Below, in pieces: positions 8,755 to 18,605 of a DNA stretch of 64,000 nucleotides; within the stretch, counting starts at the first letter, position 1; each line of letters begins with the position of its first letter. The translations under genes were made by a program, and so were the position numbers. The stretch comes from an uncultured Phocaeicola sp. (GTDB lineage Bacteria; Bacteroidota; Bacteroidia; Bacteroidales; Bacteroidaceae), in NCBI GenBank assembly GCA_944320845.1, contig CALUJA010000010.1:1-64000 (forward strand), read 5' to 3'. Below the pieces are notes generated by a model. The model saw nothing but the letters and a program-made list of their open reading frames with translations, had not been told where the DNA came from and ran no database searches.

Positions 8755-9423
8755 ATGAAGAAAACAAAGTTTCATGTCACCGCAATGCTGGGAATGATGA
8801 TGATATCGTTCTCAGCATGCGACGGCATGTTCGACGGAATTTATGATTCCTACGGCCTCATCACCGCCGAAAACTGCGAATCGATGACCGTAGATGCCAC
8901 CGACTACACAAAATGGACTTACATCAACCTCGAAACGCAAGAGTCTGTCTGCACGCGCATACTCGACGAGACCGGTGCGGAAGAACCGTGGGAGGAAGGA
9001 GGAAGCATGCCCGGCGACTGGGACATTGCCATCCACCGCTACGATGTCAAGACAAACGGCGGTTCCGTTCTGGAAACCTCCTACACAAGCATCAGCGAAC
9101 TGCTTGATTCGGGGAGCATCCCTGACGGGGAATATGTGAGCGACACAGAAACGACCGACCGGATTACCATCGACATGTCGGGCATGATGGACGGAGTCAT
9201 CCTCTATGCACAGTCTGACTATAACGAGACCTTGAGCAAATGGCTCAATGTAGACACCAGCACGATGCCCCCCATCTATACAATGTCCAACAAAATCTAT
9301 GTGCTCCGCCTGCAAGACGGCAGACATGCCGCCATACATTTGTTGGGCTACGCCAACGAACAGAACACAAAAGGGCACATGACATTCGAATACCTGTATC
9401 CGCTCGAAAACGCGTTTAACTAA
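8755..9423 (+). CDS. hmuY: HmuY-family haem-binding lipoprotein
   Basis: A 222-residue protein with a lipoprotein signal ending SFSAC and the HmuY domain, including the family-typical WDIAIHRYDVKTNGG segment after an early YTKWTYINL strand. HmuY proteins take haem from host proteins at the cell surface and hand it to the TonB-dependent receptor HmuR. Iron ligands differ between family members and I did not assign them here. It lies 22 bp after the calycin-like gene and 24 bp before the receptor gene. Confidence 0.88.
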   Translation: MKKTKFHVTAMLGMMMISFSACDGMFDGIYDSYGLITAENCESMTVDATDYTKWTYINLETQESVCTRILDETGAEEPWEEGGSMPGDWDIAIHRYDVKTNGGSVLETSYTSISELLDSGSIPDGEYVSDTETTDRITIDMSGMMDGVILYAQSDYNETLSKWLNVDTSTMPPIYTMSNKIYVLRLQDGRHAAIHLLGYANEQNTKGHMTFEYLYPLENAFN

Positions 9424-9447
9424 CCCCTAAAAATACAAGATTATCAC

Positions 9448-11595
9448 ATGCAAAAGATATTGGCAGGTTTCTGGACTGCCGCACTGTGCTGCCTGCTGGC
9501 TTTTCCGGCCGCCGCACAGCGCACCCTCTCAGGAACCGTTTACGATACAAACCACGAACCGCTCATCGGTGCGACCGTATTCCTGAAGGAAAAGCAGACC
9601 GTAGGAGTCACGACCGACGAGTCCGGCAAATACCGTCTGCGGATTCCGGACGGCAAGAGATACACCTTACAGATTTCCTATATAGGCTATGTAACGCAAC
9701 ATTATCCCATCAGGCCGGGAGACACGGAAAAAGACTTCATCATGGAAGAAGACGCCATCGGCATGGAGACCGTCGTGATAACCGGAACCCGCACCCCGAA
9801 GCTGCTGAAAGATGTGCCCATCATCACCCGCGTCATTACATCCAATGACATCCAAAAGGTGGATGCAACCAATATCGGCGATTTGCTCCAGAGCGAACTG
9901 CCCGGCATCGAGTTTTCCTATGCCATGGACCAGCAGGTTTCGCTTAACATGCAGGGATTCGGAGGAAATGCAGTCTTGTTTCTGGTAGACGGCGAGCGGC
10001 TGGCAGGAGAAACGCTCGACAACATCGACTACAGCCGCCTGAATCTCGACAATGTGGAGCGCATTGAAATTGTAAAGGGAGCGGCTTCTTCACTTTACGG
10101 CTCGAATGCCGTGGGCGGAGTCATCAACATCATCAGCAAAGAGTCGGAGGAACCGTGGACAGTGAACCTGAACGGACGCTACGGCTCGCACAATGACCAG
10201 CGGTATGGAGGTACGGTAAGCTTCAAGGCCAAGGATTTCAGAAACAGCCTTAACGTGCAGCACACATCGACCGACCCTATCGAAGTCGGAGCCGTGGGCA
10301 ATGACGGTGAAGAGAATGCCTTCAGCCGGGTATACGGCAACCGGACATGGAATTTTAAAGACCGCCTGATTTATGCGCCGACCGACCAACTGAAGCTGAC
10401 CGGACGGCTGGGATACTTTTTCCGCGAGCGGGACAAGAGCGCCACAGGCAAAGACCGCTACCGCGACTTTAGCGGAGGGCTGAAAGGGAACTATTCATTC
10501 ACCAAGAAAAACAATGTGGAGGTGTCGTACAGCTTTGACCAATACGACAAGAGCGACTACGATGTCTTGCAAGACAAGGATATACGCGACTATACCAACG
10601 TGCAGCACACGGTGCGGGCCCTGTATAGCCACACCATTGCCCGAAACAACACACTGACCGTAGGAGGAGACTTCATGCGCGACTACCTGATGAGCTATCA
10701 GTTTACCGACAACGGAAGCTATGAGCAGTATACCGCCGATGCTTTCGCACAGTTCGACTGGAATCCGAGCAAGAAGTTCAACGTTCTTGCCAGTGTGCGC
10801 TACGATTATTTTTCAGAAGCAAAGACACAAAACGTATCGCCCAAGCTCAGTCTCATGTACAAGCTGGGCAACTGTTCCCTGCGCGGCTCGTATGCCGGAG
10901 GCTTCCGTGCCCCTACCTTGAAGGAAATGTATATGGACTTCAATATGGCAAACATCTTCATGATATACGGAAATCCGGACCTGAAGCCGGAGCGAAGCCA
11001 AAACTTTTCCGTTTCGGCCGAATACATGAAAAGCCGCTACAACATGACCGTCACCGGATACTTCAACCTGGTAGACAACCGTATCAATACGGCATGGAAC
11101 CAGGCCATGAACGGAATGGTGTATACGAACATGAAAAGGATGAACATCGCCGGACTGGATGCCAATGTATCGGCTAAATATCCGTGCGGACTGGGCGTGA
11201 AGCTTTCGTATGCCTTCACACACGAGCATGTGAAATACGGACAGCCCTACACTTCCAGCACACGCCCCCACACGGCCACCGCCCGATTCGACTACGGGAA
11301 AGACTGGAAGAATTACGGATTCAACGTGGCGCTGAACGGACGCATCCTTTCCAAGGTCACGACAGACGAATATGTTTCCGAAAATTCCTATGAATCGACC
11401 GAAGCGGTCACTTATCCGGCCTATACGATATGGAAGCTGAACGTATCGCAGAAAGTCCATAAAGGGGTCAATGTCATACTGACCGTAGACAATCTGTTCA
11501 ATTACCGTCCGGACCATTATTACAACAACACTCCAAGCACCACCGGAACGACCTTCTGTGCCGGTCTGTCCTTGGACCTTGATAAATTACTGTAA
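9448..11595 (+). CDS. hmuR: TonB-dependent haem receptor (HmuR type)
   Basis: A 715-residue outer membrane receptor. After the signal peptide comes a carboxypeptidase-like regulatory domain (about residues 24-110). Next is a plug domain beginning after METVVITGTRTPK, with the plug motif VERIEIVKGAASSLYGSNAVGGVINII. A 22-strand barrel follows, ending in LSLDLDKLL. A YRAP-like receptor box (GGFRAPTLKEMY) and NPDLKPERS, typical of haem/cobalamin receptors, are visible in the barrel. It sits between hmuY and hmuS, which supports haem as substrate. Confidence 0.92.
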   Translation: MQKILAGFWTAALCCLLAFPAAAQRTLSGTVYDTNHEPLIGATVFLKEKQTVGVTTDESGKYRLRIPDGKRYTLQISYIGYVTQHYPIRPGDTEKDFIMEEDAIGMETVVITGTRTPKLLKDVPIITRVITSNDIQKVDATNIGDLLQSELPGIEFSYAMDQQVSLNMQGFGGNAVLFLVDGERLAGETLDNIDYSRLNLDNVERIEIVKGAASSLYGSNAVGGVINIISKESEEPWTVNLNGRYGSHNDQRYGGTVSFKAKDFRNSLNVQHTSTDPIEVGAVGNDGEENAFSRVYGNRTWNFKDRLIYAPTDQLKLTGRLGYFFRERDKSATGKDRYRDFSGGLKGNYSFTKKNNVEVSYSFDQYDKSDYDVLQDKDIRDYTNVQHTVRALYSHTIARNNTLTVGGDFMRDYLMSYQFTDNGSYEQYTADAFAQFDWNPSKKFNVLASVRYDYFSEAKTQNVSPKLSLMYKLGNCSLRGSYAGGFRAPTLKEMYMDFNMANIFMIYGNPDLKPERSQNFSVSAEYMKSRYNMTVTGYFNLVDNRINTAWNQAMNGMVYTNMKRMNIAGLDANVSAKYPCGLGVKLSYAFTHEHVKYGQPYTSSTRPHTATARFDYGKDWKNYGFNVALNGRILSKVTTDEYVSENSYESTEAVTYPAYTIWKLNVSQKVHKGVNVILTVDNLFNYRPDHYYNNTPSTTGTTFCAGLSLDLDKLL

Positions 11596-11613
11596 ACAAA
11601 AAGAGAGACAAAC

Positions 11614-14600
11614 ATGAAGAGAGCCTTTAAGAAACGAATCATGCTGGGTGGCGCGATAGCGCTGGTTCTGATTCTTCTCAGTGTATGGAGCCAGTGGTTC
11701 AGCTCCACACGAATCGGATTCATCAACTATCAGGTCATCAATCTGGGAGAAATCTCAAAAGCAAACGACAATTCATTCATCAAGCTTAGTGAACTGAGCA
11801 CAGACGACCTTGACAAGCTGGACGGCTTTGACATGGTTTTCATCAACGCGATGGGACTCCGCATCACGGAGGAACAGCGCGCCGTCATCCAGAAGGCGGC
11901 CGAAGGCGGACTGCCAGTGCTGTCGACTGCCGTAACCAATCCGGCAAACGACATCTGTTCGCTCGACTCGGCCATCGCCGCTCCCTTGCGCGAATACTTA
12001 GGAAACGGAGGGAGGCGGAACTACCGGAGCATGCTGAACTATGTCCGCAAGGTTATCGACGGCAAGCTGATTTCCGTCAACGAGCCGGAAGCGGTGGTAG
12101 AGGCCGCCAACGAAATGCTTTATCACGCCGACCCGCAGAAACCCGACGATGAGCCCAAAGGATTCAACACCGTGGCCGAATACCACCGCTTTCTGAAAGA
12201 CAACCGCCTGTGGAAGGAAGATGCCCCGCGCATCATCATAACCGGACAAATGGGCGAACCGACCGACTTAATCAGAAGGCTGGAAGAAACAGGAAACGTG
12301 GTATACCCGGTGCGCCGGATGAGGAGCTTCATCAAGCGGCACCAGATAGACTCCGTACAGCCTTCGGCCGTCATCAACATGGCCCACGGACGCATGGGAG
12401 ACTATATCGTAAACTATCTGTCCGAGCAGAACATCCCGCTGTTTGCCCCGCTCAACGTAAACAGCCTGGTGGAGGATTGGGAGAATGACGCGATGGGAAT
12501 GAGCGGCGGTTTCCTTTCACAAAGCGTGGTGACACCCGAAATAGACGGAGCTGTCCGTCCGTTCGCTCTGTTCGGCCACTATGCCGATGAGGAAGGCATG
12601 CAGCACGCATTCGCCATCCCCGAACGGCTGGAGACATTCGTGCAGACGGTCAACAACTACATCCGTCTGCAAAAGAAGCCGAACGCGGAAAAGCGTATCG
12701 CCATCTATTATTACAAAGGCCCGGGACAAAACGCACTGACTGCCGCCGGGATGGAGGTCGTTCCGTCTCTGTACAATCTCCTGGTACGGATGAAGCGGGA
12801 AGGCTACAAAGTAGACAACCTGCCCGCAAGCAGCGAAGAGTTGGGCCGGATGATTCAGAAGCAGGGAGCCGTATTCAGCCTGTATGCCGAAGGGGCTTTC
12901 GACAGATTCATGAAGGAAGGGAATCCGGAGCTTATAACCAAAGAACAATATGATGGCTGGATAAAAGATTTTATCCGCCCGGAAAAATATGCTGAGGTAG
13001 TGGCAAACCACGGAGAATTTCCGGGCAGCTATATGGCTACCGACGACGGAAGGCTGGGCGTGGCGCGGCTGCAGTTCGGCAATGTGGTATTGCTTCCGCA
13101 GAATGCCGCGGGCTCCGGCTCGAACGCCTTCCAGATTGTGCACGGAACCAATGCAGCCCCGCCGCATACTTACATAGCCTCTTACCTGTGGACGCAGTTC
13201 GGATTCAAGGCCGATGCCCTGATTCACTTCGGAACACACGGCAGTCTGGAATTTACCCCCAAAAAGCAGGTGGCCCTTTCCAGCATGGACTGGCCCGACC
13301 GGCTGGTCGGCGCACTGCCCCACTTCTATATCTACTCCATCGGCAACGTGGGCGAAGGCATCATCGCCAAGCGCCGTTCGTATGCCGGACTGCAGTCTTA
13401 TCTCACTCCGCCCTTCATGGAAAGCAACGTGCGCGGAATCTACCGCGAACTGAGTGAGGCAATAAAGGACTACAACAACCTGTCGGGCGAAGACGGACGC
13501 AATGATGCGGCACTCGGCAAGGCATCGCTGAAGGTGAAAGGCCTGACCGTAAAGCTGGGCATCCACCGTGAACTGGAATTGGACAGCGTACTCACGAAGC
13601 CTTATTCGGCCGACGACATCGCCCGCATAGAGAACTTCGCGGAAGAACTGGCCAACGAAAAGATTACCGGACAGCTCTATACGATGGGAGTACCTTATGA
13701 AAAATCACGCATCGAATCGAGCGTATACGCGATGGCTACCGAACCGATTGCTTACAGCCTGCTGACGCTCGACAAGATGCGGGGGAAAGCCGCTCCGCAA
13801 GCGGAGAAACACCGCACGGTCTTTACGGGACGCTATCTGAATCCTGCACGCGCCCTCGTGACCCGTCTTTTGGAAAACCCGTCTGCCGCGACCGACGCAC
13901 TGATTTGCAGCATAGCCGGCATCACGGCCGACGAGCTGAAGGAAGCCCGTGAAATAGAGGCTTCACGAAAGAATCCGGACGGAATGATGGCAATGATGAT
14001 GGCCGCCGCCGAAGAGATGGAAGAAAATCCTGCCATGAAGCCGACGATGCAGCACATGATGGGGGGAAACCATGCGGCATCTTCACATAAGGCGGGCACG
14101 ATAAGCGAGGCCATGCGCAAGAAGATGCGTGAGGCGGCCGGAAAGATGGATTCTGACAAGGCACTGGCCATGGCCAAACGGATGGGAGCCGACTCAAATG
14201 CGCTCCGCAGGATGGAGGAAGCCATGAAGAGGCATCATGCACCGGGCGCGAAAGCCGAGGCTCAGACCGCTTCGTCCCCGTCTCCCCAAGGCGGGATGGC
14301 TGCCATGATGGCTCAAATGATGCACAAGAAGGAATACAGCAAAGAGCAAATCGGCAAGGCACTGGCCATCATGGAAGTGGAACGCACGATTAAGAACGTG
14401 GACAACTACCGCAATGCATTGCTCACAAGTCCGGAAAAGGAACTGGCAAGCCTGATGAACGCGCTCGGCGGAGGCTATACACAGCCCTCGCCCGGAGGCG
14501 ACCCCATCGCCAACCCCAATGCGCTCCCCACAGGACGCAATATGTACTCCATCAACGCAGAGGCCACCCCGTCGGAAGCTGCCTGGGAAAAAGGCATCCG

Positions 14601-16044
14601 CCTGGCAAACAACACCATTGAGATGTACCGGAAACGGCACAACGACTCCATCCCGCGCAAAGTCAGCTATACGCTGTGGAGCGGCGAATTCATTGAAACC
14701 GAAGGAGCGACCGTAGCCCAAATCCTGTATATGCTGGGAGTCGAGCCGATTCGCGACGCATTCGGACGGGTAAGCGACATCCGCCTCATCCCTTCAAAGG
14801 AATTGGGGCGTCCGCGCATCGATGTCGTCGTACAGACAAGCGGCCAGCTGCGCGACATTGCCGCATCGCGTCTCTTTCTAATCAACCGCGCCGTGGAAAT
14901 GGCCGCAGCCGCCAAAGACGATGCCTACGAAAACCAGGTGGCTGCCGGCATCGTAGAAACAGAACGGATGCTGATAGAAAAGGGGCTTACACCCAAAGAT
15001 GCACGCGAGATGTCGACATTCCGCGTCTTCGGCGGGGTGAACGGCGGATACGGAACGGGCATTCAGAGCATGGTGGAAGCCGGAGACCGTTGGGAGAACG
15101 AACAGGAAATAGCGGATACCTATATGAACAACATGGGCGCGTATTATGGAAGTGAAAAAAACTGGGAGGCATTCCGCCAGTTTGCCTTCGAGGCCGCCCT
15201 TACACGCACCGATGCCGTCATCCAGCCACGGCAAAGCAACACATGGGGGGCCTTGAGTCTCGACCATGTATATGAGTTCATGGGAGGAATGAATCTGGCA
15301 GTCCGCAACGTTACCGGCAAGGATCCCGACGCTTATCTAAGCGACTACCGCAACCGCAACAATGTCCGCATGCAGGAAGTAAAGGAGGCTATCGGGGTTG
15401 AAAGCCGTACCACCATCCTGAACCCGACCTACATCAAGGAAAAGATGAAGGGAGACGCAAGCGCTGCCGGTGCAATCGCCGAAATCGTGCAGAACACTTA
15501 CGGGTGGAATGTCATGAAGCCGAAAGCCATTGACCAGGAAATGTGGAACGAAATCTATGATGTGTATGTGAAAGACAAGTACAATCTGGGCGTACAGACC
15601 TATTTTGAAGGGAAAAATCCGGCTGCTCTTGAAAATATGACGGCTGTCATGATGGAAACAGCCCGCAAAGGCTACTGGAAAGCCTCTCCGGAACAACTGA
15701 AAACCATTGCCGGACTGCACACCGGTCTGGTTGGCAAGTACGGAACTTCCGGAGGAGGTTTTTCTGACAACAATGCCAAACTGCAGGACTTCATTGCCGG
15801 AAACGTAAGCCCGCAGCAGGCCTCCGCCTACAGGCAGCGGCTGACCGAGATGAAGGAAGCGGCTTTTTCGGATGCCGGCACGCAAAAGGGAATGACGCTC
15901 AAGAAGAGTTCCGTCAGCACCGCCGGCCAGCCGGAGGAAGAAAAGAACACGCTGAGCGGAACACTGGTGGTGGGAATCGTCCTTGCCGCATTCATCCTGC
16001 TTTTGGCCATACTGAAAAAGAAACGTTCGCAAGACAAAAAATAA
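11614..16044 (+). CDS. hmuS: CobN/magnesium chelatase H-like HmuS, membrane anchored
   Basis: A 1476-residue member of the CobN/BchH chelatase large-subunit family, in the position of hmuS. A single N-terminal helix (about residues 7-24) and a C-terminal helix (about 1448-1466) followed by KKKRSQDKK suggest a periplasmic enzyme anchored at both ends. The family core is visible: HFGTHGSLEFTPKKQ at 538-552, then WPDRLVGALPH and GEGIIAKRRSYA. Further on are YTLWSGEFIETEG and the FRVFGGVNGGYGTGI stretch. Work on Bacteroides HmuS points to removal of iron from haem under anaerobic conditions; I take that as the likely role. Residues about 790-905 form an insert very rich in Met and His (GMMAMMMAAAEEM, MQHMMGGNH, KRHHAPG, MAAMMAQMMHKK), which may bind metal. 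No CobS/CobT partner is nearby. Confidence 0.9.
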   Translation: MKRAFKKRIMLGGAIALVLILLSVWSQWFSSTRIGFINYQVINLGEISKANDNSFIKLSELSTDDLDKLDGFDMVFINAMGLRITEEQRAVIQKAAEGGLPVLSTAVTNPANDICSLDSAIAAPLREYLGNGGRRNYRSMLNYVRKVIDGKLISVNEPEAVVEAANEMLYHADPQKPDDEPKGFNTVAEYHRFLKDNRLWKEDAPRIIITGQMGEPTDLIRRLEETGNVVYPVRRMRSFIKRHQIDSVQPSAVINMAHGRMGDYIVNYLSEQNIPLFAPLNVNSLVEDWENDAMGMSGGFLSQSVVTPEIDGAVRPFALFGHYADEEGMQHAFAIPERLETFVQTVNNYIRLQKKPNAEKRIAIYYYKGPGQNALTAAGMEVVPSLYNLLVRMKREGYKVDNLPASSEELGRMIQKQGAVFSLYAEGAFDRFMKEGNPELITKEQYDGWIKDFIRPEKYAEVVANHGEFPGSYMATDDGRLGVARLQFGNVVLLPQNAAGSGSNAFQIVHGTNAAPPHTYIASYLWTQFGFKADALIHFGTHGSLEFTPKKQVALSSMDWPDRLVGALPHFYIYSIGNVGEGIIAKRRSYAGLQSYLTPPFMESNVRGIYRELSEAIKDYNNLSGEDGRNDAALGKASLKVKGLTVKLGIHRELELDSVLTKPYSADDIARIENFAEELANEKITGQLYTMGVPYEKSRIESSVYAMATEPIAYSLLTLDKMRGKAAPQAEKHRTVFTGRYLNPARALVTRLLENPSAATDALICSIAGITADELKEAREIEASRKNPDGMMAMMMAAAEEMEENPAMKPTMQHMMGGNHAASSHKAGTISEAMRKKMREAAGKMDSDKALAMAKRMGADSNALRRMEEAMKRHHAPGAKAEAQTASSPSPQGGMAAMMAQMMHKKEYSKEQIGKALAIMEVERTIKNVDNYRNALLTSPEKELASLMNALGGGYTQPSPGGDPIANPNALPTGRNMYSINAEATPSEAAWEKGIRLANNTIEMYRKRHNDSIPRKVSYTLWSGEFIETEGATVAQILYMLGVEPIRDAFGRVSDIRLIPSKELGRPRIDVVVQTSGQLRDIAASRLFLINRAVEMAAAAKDDAYENQVAAGIVETERMLIEKGLTPKDAREMSTFRVFGGVNGGYGTGIQSMVEAGDRWENEQEIADTYMNNMGAYYGSEKNWEAFRQFAFEAALTRTDAVIQPRQSNTWGALSLDHVYEFMGGMNLAVRNVTGKDPDAYLSDYRNRNNVRMQEVKEAIGVESRTTILNPTYIKEKMKGDASAAGAIAEIVQNTYGWNVMKPKAIDQEMWNEIYDVYVKDKYNLGVQTYFEGKNPAALENMTAVMMETARKGYWKASPEQLKTIAGLHTGLVGKYGTSGGGFSDNNAKLQDFIAGNVSPQQASAYRQRLTEMKEAAFSDAGTQKGMTLKKSSVSTAGQPEEEKNTLSGTLVVGIVLAAFILLLAILKKKRSQDKK

Positions 16045-16054
16045 TTATCAAAGC

Positions 16055-16771
16055 ATGGAACAAATCATTCTCATCCTGATGCTGTTCATCGCCATAAACT
16101 GCGCCTTCAAGCTCAGCCTGTGGAAATGGTGGCAGACAGGCATCTACGGGCTCATCACCGCAGTGTTTACGATACTGGCCTATCCTTATGCCATACTTCA
16201 GTCGAAGACACAGATAGCCGACTACCTGCAGAATACCGAGGCGCTGCAGAATATGGCCGTCATCATCACACTGGAGTCGGCCGTATGCTTCGGCTTCTGC
16301 GTCACTTACCTGAGGGGGCTTTACGGACGGAAGAATCCGTGGTGGGCCGTGCTCTTGTGGTGGTATCCCAGCATGCTGTTCTTCCCGGTGGTATTCTACT
16401 GCCTCACCGAGTCCATATTCACCTTCGTGGGCATTCCGTTTACCACAACAGCCTATATCGTGGCGGCCGCGACGCTTGTTGCCGTACCGGGAATGGCACA
16501 ACTGGTCAAGTATCTCGTCCCGGAAAAAGACCTCCGGCTGGAAATCCATTTCCTGGTCAGCCTTTTCGTCTGCATTCTCGGACTGCTGACAACGGTCAAC
16601 GGAAAGACGGTATATGCCGCAGTGGACGAGCCCGTGAACTGGGATGCCGTGACGCTTGCACTATCCCTGTTTGCCGGCCTCTTCATCGTAGGCTTCGCAT
16701 GGAACCGCATCAAATATCCACTGATTCAGAAATTAGCCAAAAAGAAAAACAAACAAACAACAAACCAATAA
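16055..16771 (+). CDS. hmuT: Polytopic membrane protein of the haem operon (HmuT position)
   Basis: A 238-residue protein with about six or seven hydrophobic helices and a basic C-terminal tail. I recognise no catalytic motif. It starts 10 bp after hmuS and ends 6 bp before the MotA/ExbB-type gene, so it is part of the same transcript. The symbol follows gene order in hmuYRSTUV and not a recognised domain. It may form the membrane part of an energy-coupling complex that drives HmuS, by analogy with TonB/Tol systems. Confidence 0.7.
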   Translation: MEQIILILMLFIAINCAFKLSLWKWWQTGIYGLITAVFTILAYPYAILQSKTQIADYLQNTEALQNMAVIITLESAVCFGFCVTYLRGLYGRKNPWWAVLLWWYPSMLFFPVVFYCLTESIFTFVGIPFTTTAYIVAAATLVAVPGMAQLVKYLVPEKDLRLEIHFLVSLFVCILGLLTTVNGKTVYAAVDEPVNWDAVTLALSLFAGLFIVGFAWNRIKYPLIQKLAKKKNKQTTNQ

Positions 16772-16777
16772 ACGATT

Positions 16778-17380
16778 ATGGAATATATCTCTAAAATGCT
16801 TTTCTGGGTGGCAAACAGCCTCCTGATTCCCGATGTCATCCTTTTGCTCGCACTGTTTGTGCGCGCACTGATACTGGTCGGCGGAACCTACAACATGTAT
16901 ATCACCAAACGCAAGAACGACAAGGCTTTTGACCGGCTGATAAAAGAAGGAAAGACGAACGAACTGAAACAGGCGCTGCCGGAGAAAGACAATTCGCTCT
17001 ATGTAAGCTATCTGCGCGACATTCTCAACCGGCCGGTTACCGAAGACTACGCCGACTTCCAGCTTACCAAATACGAGGTGGAGGCAGAGAAAGACATTGC
17101 CTTGTCCAAGATGCTCTCTAAGTTGGGCCCCGTGCTCGGACTGATAGGCACACTGATTGCCATGAGTCCCGCACTGGTAGGTCTGTCTACCGGCGACATC
17201 GCAGGCATGGCTTACAACATGCAGGTGGTGTTTGCCACTACCGTAGTCGGACTGGTGGTCAGTGCCGTGGGACTGGTAACCTTGCAGTTCAAGCAGCGCT
17301 GGTATGCCAAAGATGTGAACAACCTGGATTACGTATCGCGAACCTTGATAGAAAAGGAGGGACAACATGGGCAGGCGTAA
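16778..17380 (+). CDS. hmuU: MotA/TolQ/ExbB proton channel family protein (HmuU position)
   Basis: 200 residues with one N-terminal helix, a cytoplasmic segment, and two C-terminal helices carrying the family pattern LGPVLGLIGTLIAMSPAL then VVFATTVVGLVVSAVGLVT. Proteins of this family use proton motive force to move a partner. Here the partners are probably the adjacent HmuT- and HmuV-like proteins and the anchored HmuS. Its end overlaps the next gene by 14 bp, suggesting translational coupling. Confidence 0.88.
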   Translation: MEYISKMLFWVANSLLIPDVILLLALFVRALILVGGTYNMYITKRKNDKAFDRLIKEGKTNELKQALPEKDNSLYVSYLRDILNRPVTEDYADFQLTKYEVEAEKDIALSKMLSKLGPVLGLIGTLIAMSPALVGLSTGDIAGMAYNMQVVFATTVVGLVVSAVGLVTLQFKQRWYAKDVNNLDYVSRTLIEKEGQHGQA

Positions 17381-17711
17381 CCGTCGCATCAGTTTCTTCA
17401 AGCGGGAAGAAGACACCGACCCGCTGAGCGTGGTGGTCAACCTTTTCGATGTGGCGATGGTATTTGCCGTTGCCCTGATGGTAGCCATGGTGATGAACAT
17501 GAACATGACGGAAGTGTTTACCGACAAAGACTTTACCATCGTGAAAAATCCCGGAAAGGAAAACATGGAAATCATCACCAAGGAGGGGAAAAAGATAAAC
17601 CGCTATACTCCCAGCCAAGACCAGTCGTCTGCAAGCGGGAAAAAAGGCAAGAAAGTCGGCATCGCCTATGAACTCGAGAACGGAGAAATCATCTACGTGC
17701 CCGAAGAATGA
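17367..17711 (+). CDS. hmuV: DUF2149 small membrane protein (HmuV position, ExbD-like)
   Basis: 114 residues: a basic N-terminus, one transmembrane helix (about residues 23-45, with Met-rich MVAMVMNMNM at its end) and a soluble tail with a KINRYTPSQDQ segment. The layout, N-in with one helix and a periplasmic tail, matches ExbD/TolR-type partners of MotA/TolQ proteins. Last gene of the haem operon, followed by a strong terminator. Confidence 0.82.
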   Translation: MGRRNRRISFFKREEDTDPLSVVVNLFDVAMVFAVALMVAMVMNMNMTEVFTDKDFTIVKNPGKENMEIITKEGKKINRYTPSQDQSSASGKKGKKVGIAYELENGEIIYVPEE

Positions 17712-17736
17712 GGCAAAAAATATCCGACTGCCACAA

Positions 17737-17769
17737 AGGTATTGCTCTGACAGGGCAATACCTTTTTTT
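17737..17769 (+). terminator. Terminator of the haem operon
   Basis: Perfect 9-bp stem aggtattgc/gcaatacct with a 9-nt loop, followed directly by seven T. Confidence 0.93.
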
Positions 17770-17806
17770 GGCCGTTACCGACACCAGATATTCCGGCGGA
17801 AAAAAC

Positions 17807-17814
17807 TATCTTTG
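17807..17814 (+). promoter_or_regulatory. Putative -7 box of the HAD gene
   Basis: TATCTTTG matches TAnnTTTG and lies 20 bp before the chosen ATG. The upstream box is weak. It shows that the longer in-frame reading from 17708, which runs through the haem-operon terminator, is not the gene start. Confidence 0.5.
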
Positions 17815-17833
17815 CAGGCATCTTGAAAAGAAC

Positions 17834-18490
17834 ATGACTAAAGAAAACGGAATGAAACACTACGACGCTTATCTTTTTGACTTCGACTACACCTTGGCCG
17901 ACTCGTCGCGAGGCATCGTCATCTGCTTCCGCAATGTGCTGGAGCGCCACAGACACACCGGCATCACCGACGAGGCCATCAAGCGGACTATCGGCAAGAC
18001 GCTCGAAAACTCCTTTTCCATTCTGACCGGCATCACGGAGCCGGAAACACTCGCCGCCTACAAAAAAGAATATGTGAAGGAAGCCGACACACACATGACG
18101 GCAAACACTTTCCTCTTTCCGGAAACAATCGAGGTGCTGACCGCCCTGAAAGCACGGGGAGCACGAATCGGAATCATCTCTACCAAGTTCCGCTACCGCA
18201 TCATGGAGCTGCTCGGAAGCCGCCTTCCCGCAGGCATTCTCGACATTGTGATAGGCGGAGAAGATGTCAAGAGCCCCAAACCGTCGCCGGAGGGCCTGCT
18301 TTATGCCATCCGCACACTGGGCTGCCGCACAGACAATACGCTGTATGTGGGCGACAGCACCGTAGATGCCGAAACCGCGCAGGCAGGCGGGACAGACTTT
18401 GCCGGCATCCTGCACGGAGCGACCCCGCGTGAAGAACTTGCCGCCTACCCGCATACGGTGATTGCACCCGACCTGCGGGCCCTGCTGTAA
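17834..18490 (+). CDS. HAD-superfamily phosphatase (subfamily IA, phosphoglycolate phosphatase-like)
   Basis: 218 residues. Motif I DFDYTLADS carries the nucleophilic Asp and the second Asp replaced by Tyr-Thr-Leu-Ala-Asp spacing typical of the family (DxDxT). Motif II is around IGIISTKF, motif III is the Lys in VKSPKPSPEG, and motif IV is VGDSTVDAETAQAGG. A cap domain sits between motifs I and II. This fits a soluble small-molecule phosphatase such as phosphoglycolate or pyrophosphate hydrolases; the substrate cannot be read. The start was chosen after the TATCTTTG promoter; an ATG six codons later is the alternative. Confidence 0.85.
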   Translation: MTKENGMKHYDAYLFDFDYTLADSSRGIVICFRNVLERHRHTGITDEAIKRTIGKTLENSFSILTGITEPETLAAYKKEYVKEADTHMTANTFLFPETIEVLTALKARGARIGIISTKFRYRIMELLGSRLPAGILDIVIGGEDVKSPKPSPEGLLYAIRTLGCRTDNTLYVGDSTVDAETAQAGGTDFAGILHGATPREELAAYPHTVIAPDLRALL

Positions 18491-18523
18491 GGGCAGGCAG
18501 AAACCAAGACGGCCGTAAACAAT

Positions 18524-18559
18524 GCGGAGTCTGGCTTTCAAAAGCCAGACTCCGCTTTT
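18524..18559 (+). terminator. Terminator between convergent genes
   Basis: 14-bp stem gcggagtctggctt/aagccagactccgc around a 4-nt loop, followed by tttta. It lies between the HAD gene and the end of the minus-strand oxidoreductase operon and may serve both. Confidence 0.88.
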
Positions 18560-18605
18560 ATCACAACTCCAGACCGAGACATGGGGCCTCAGTCCATACA
18601 TTTTC

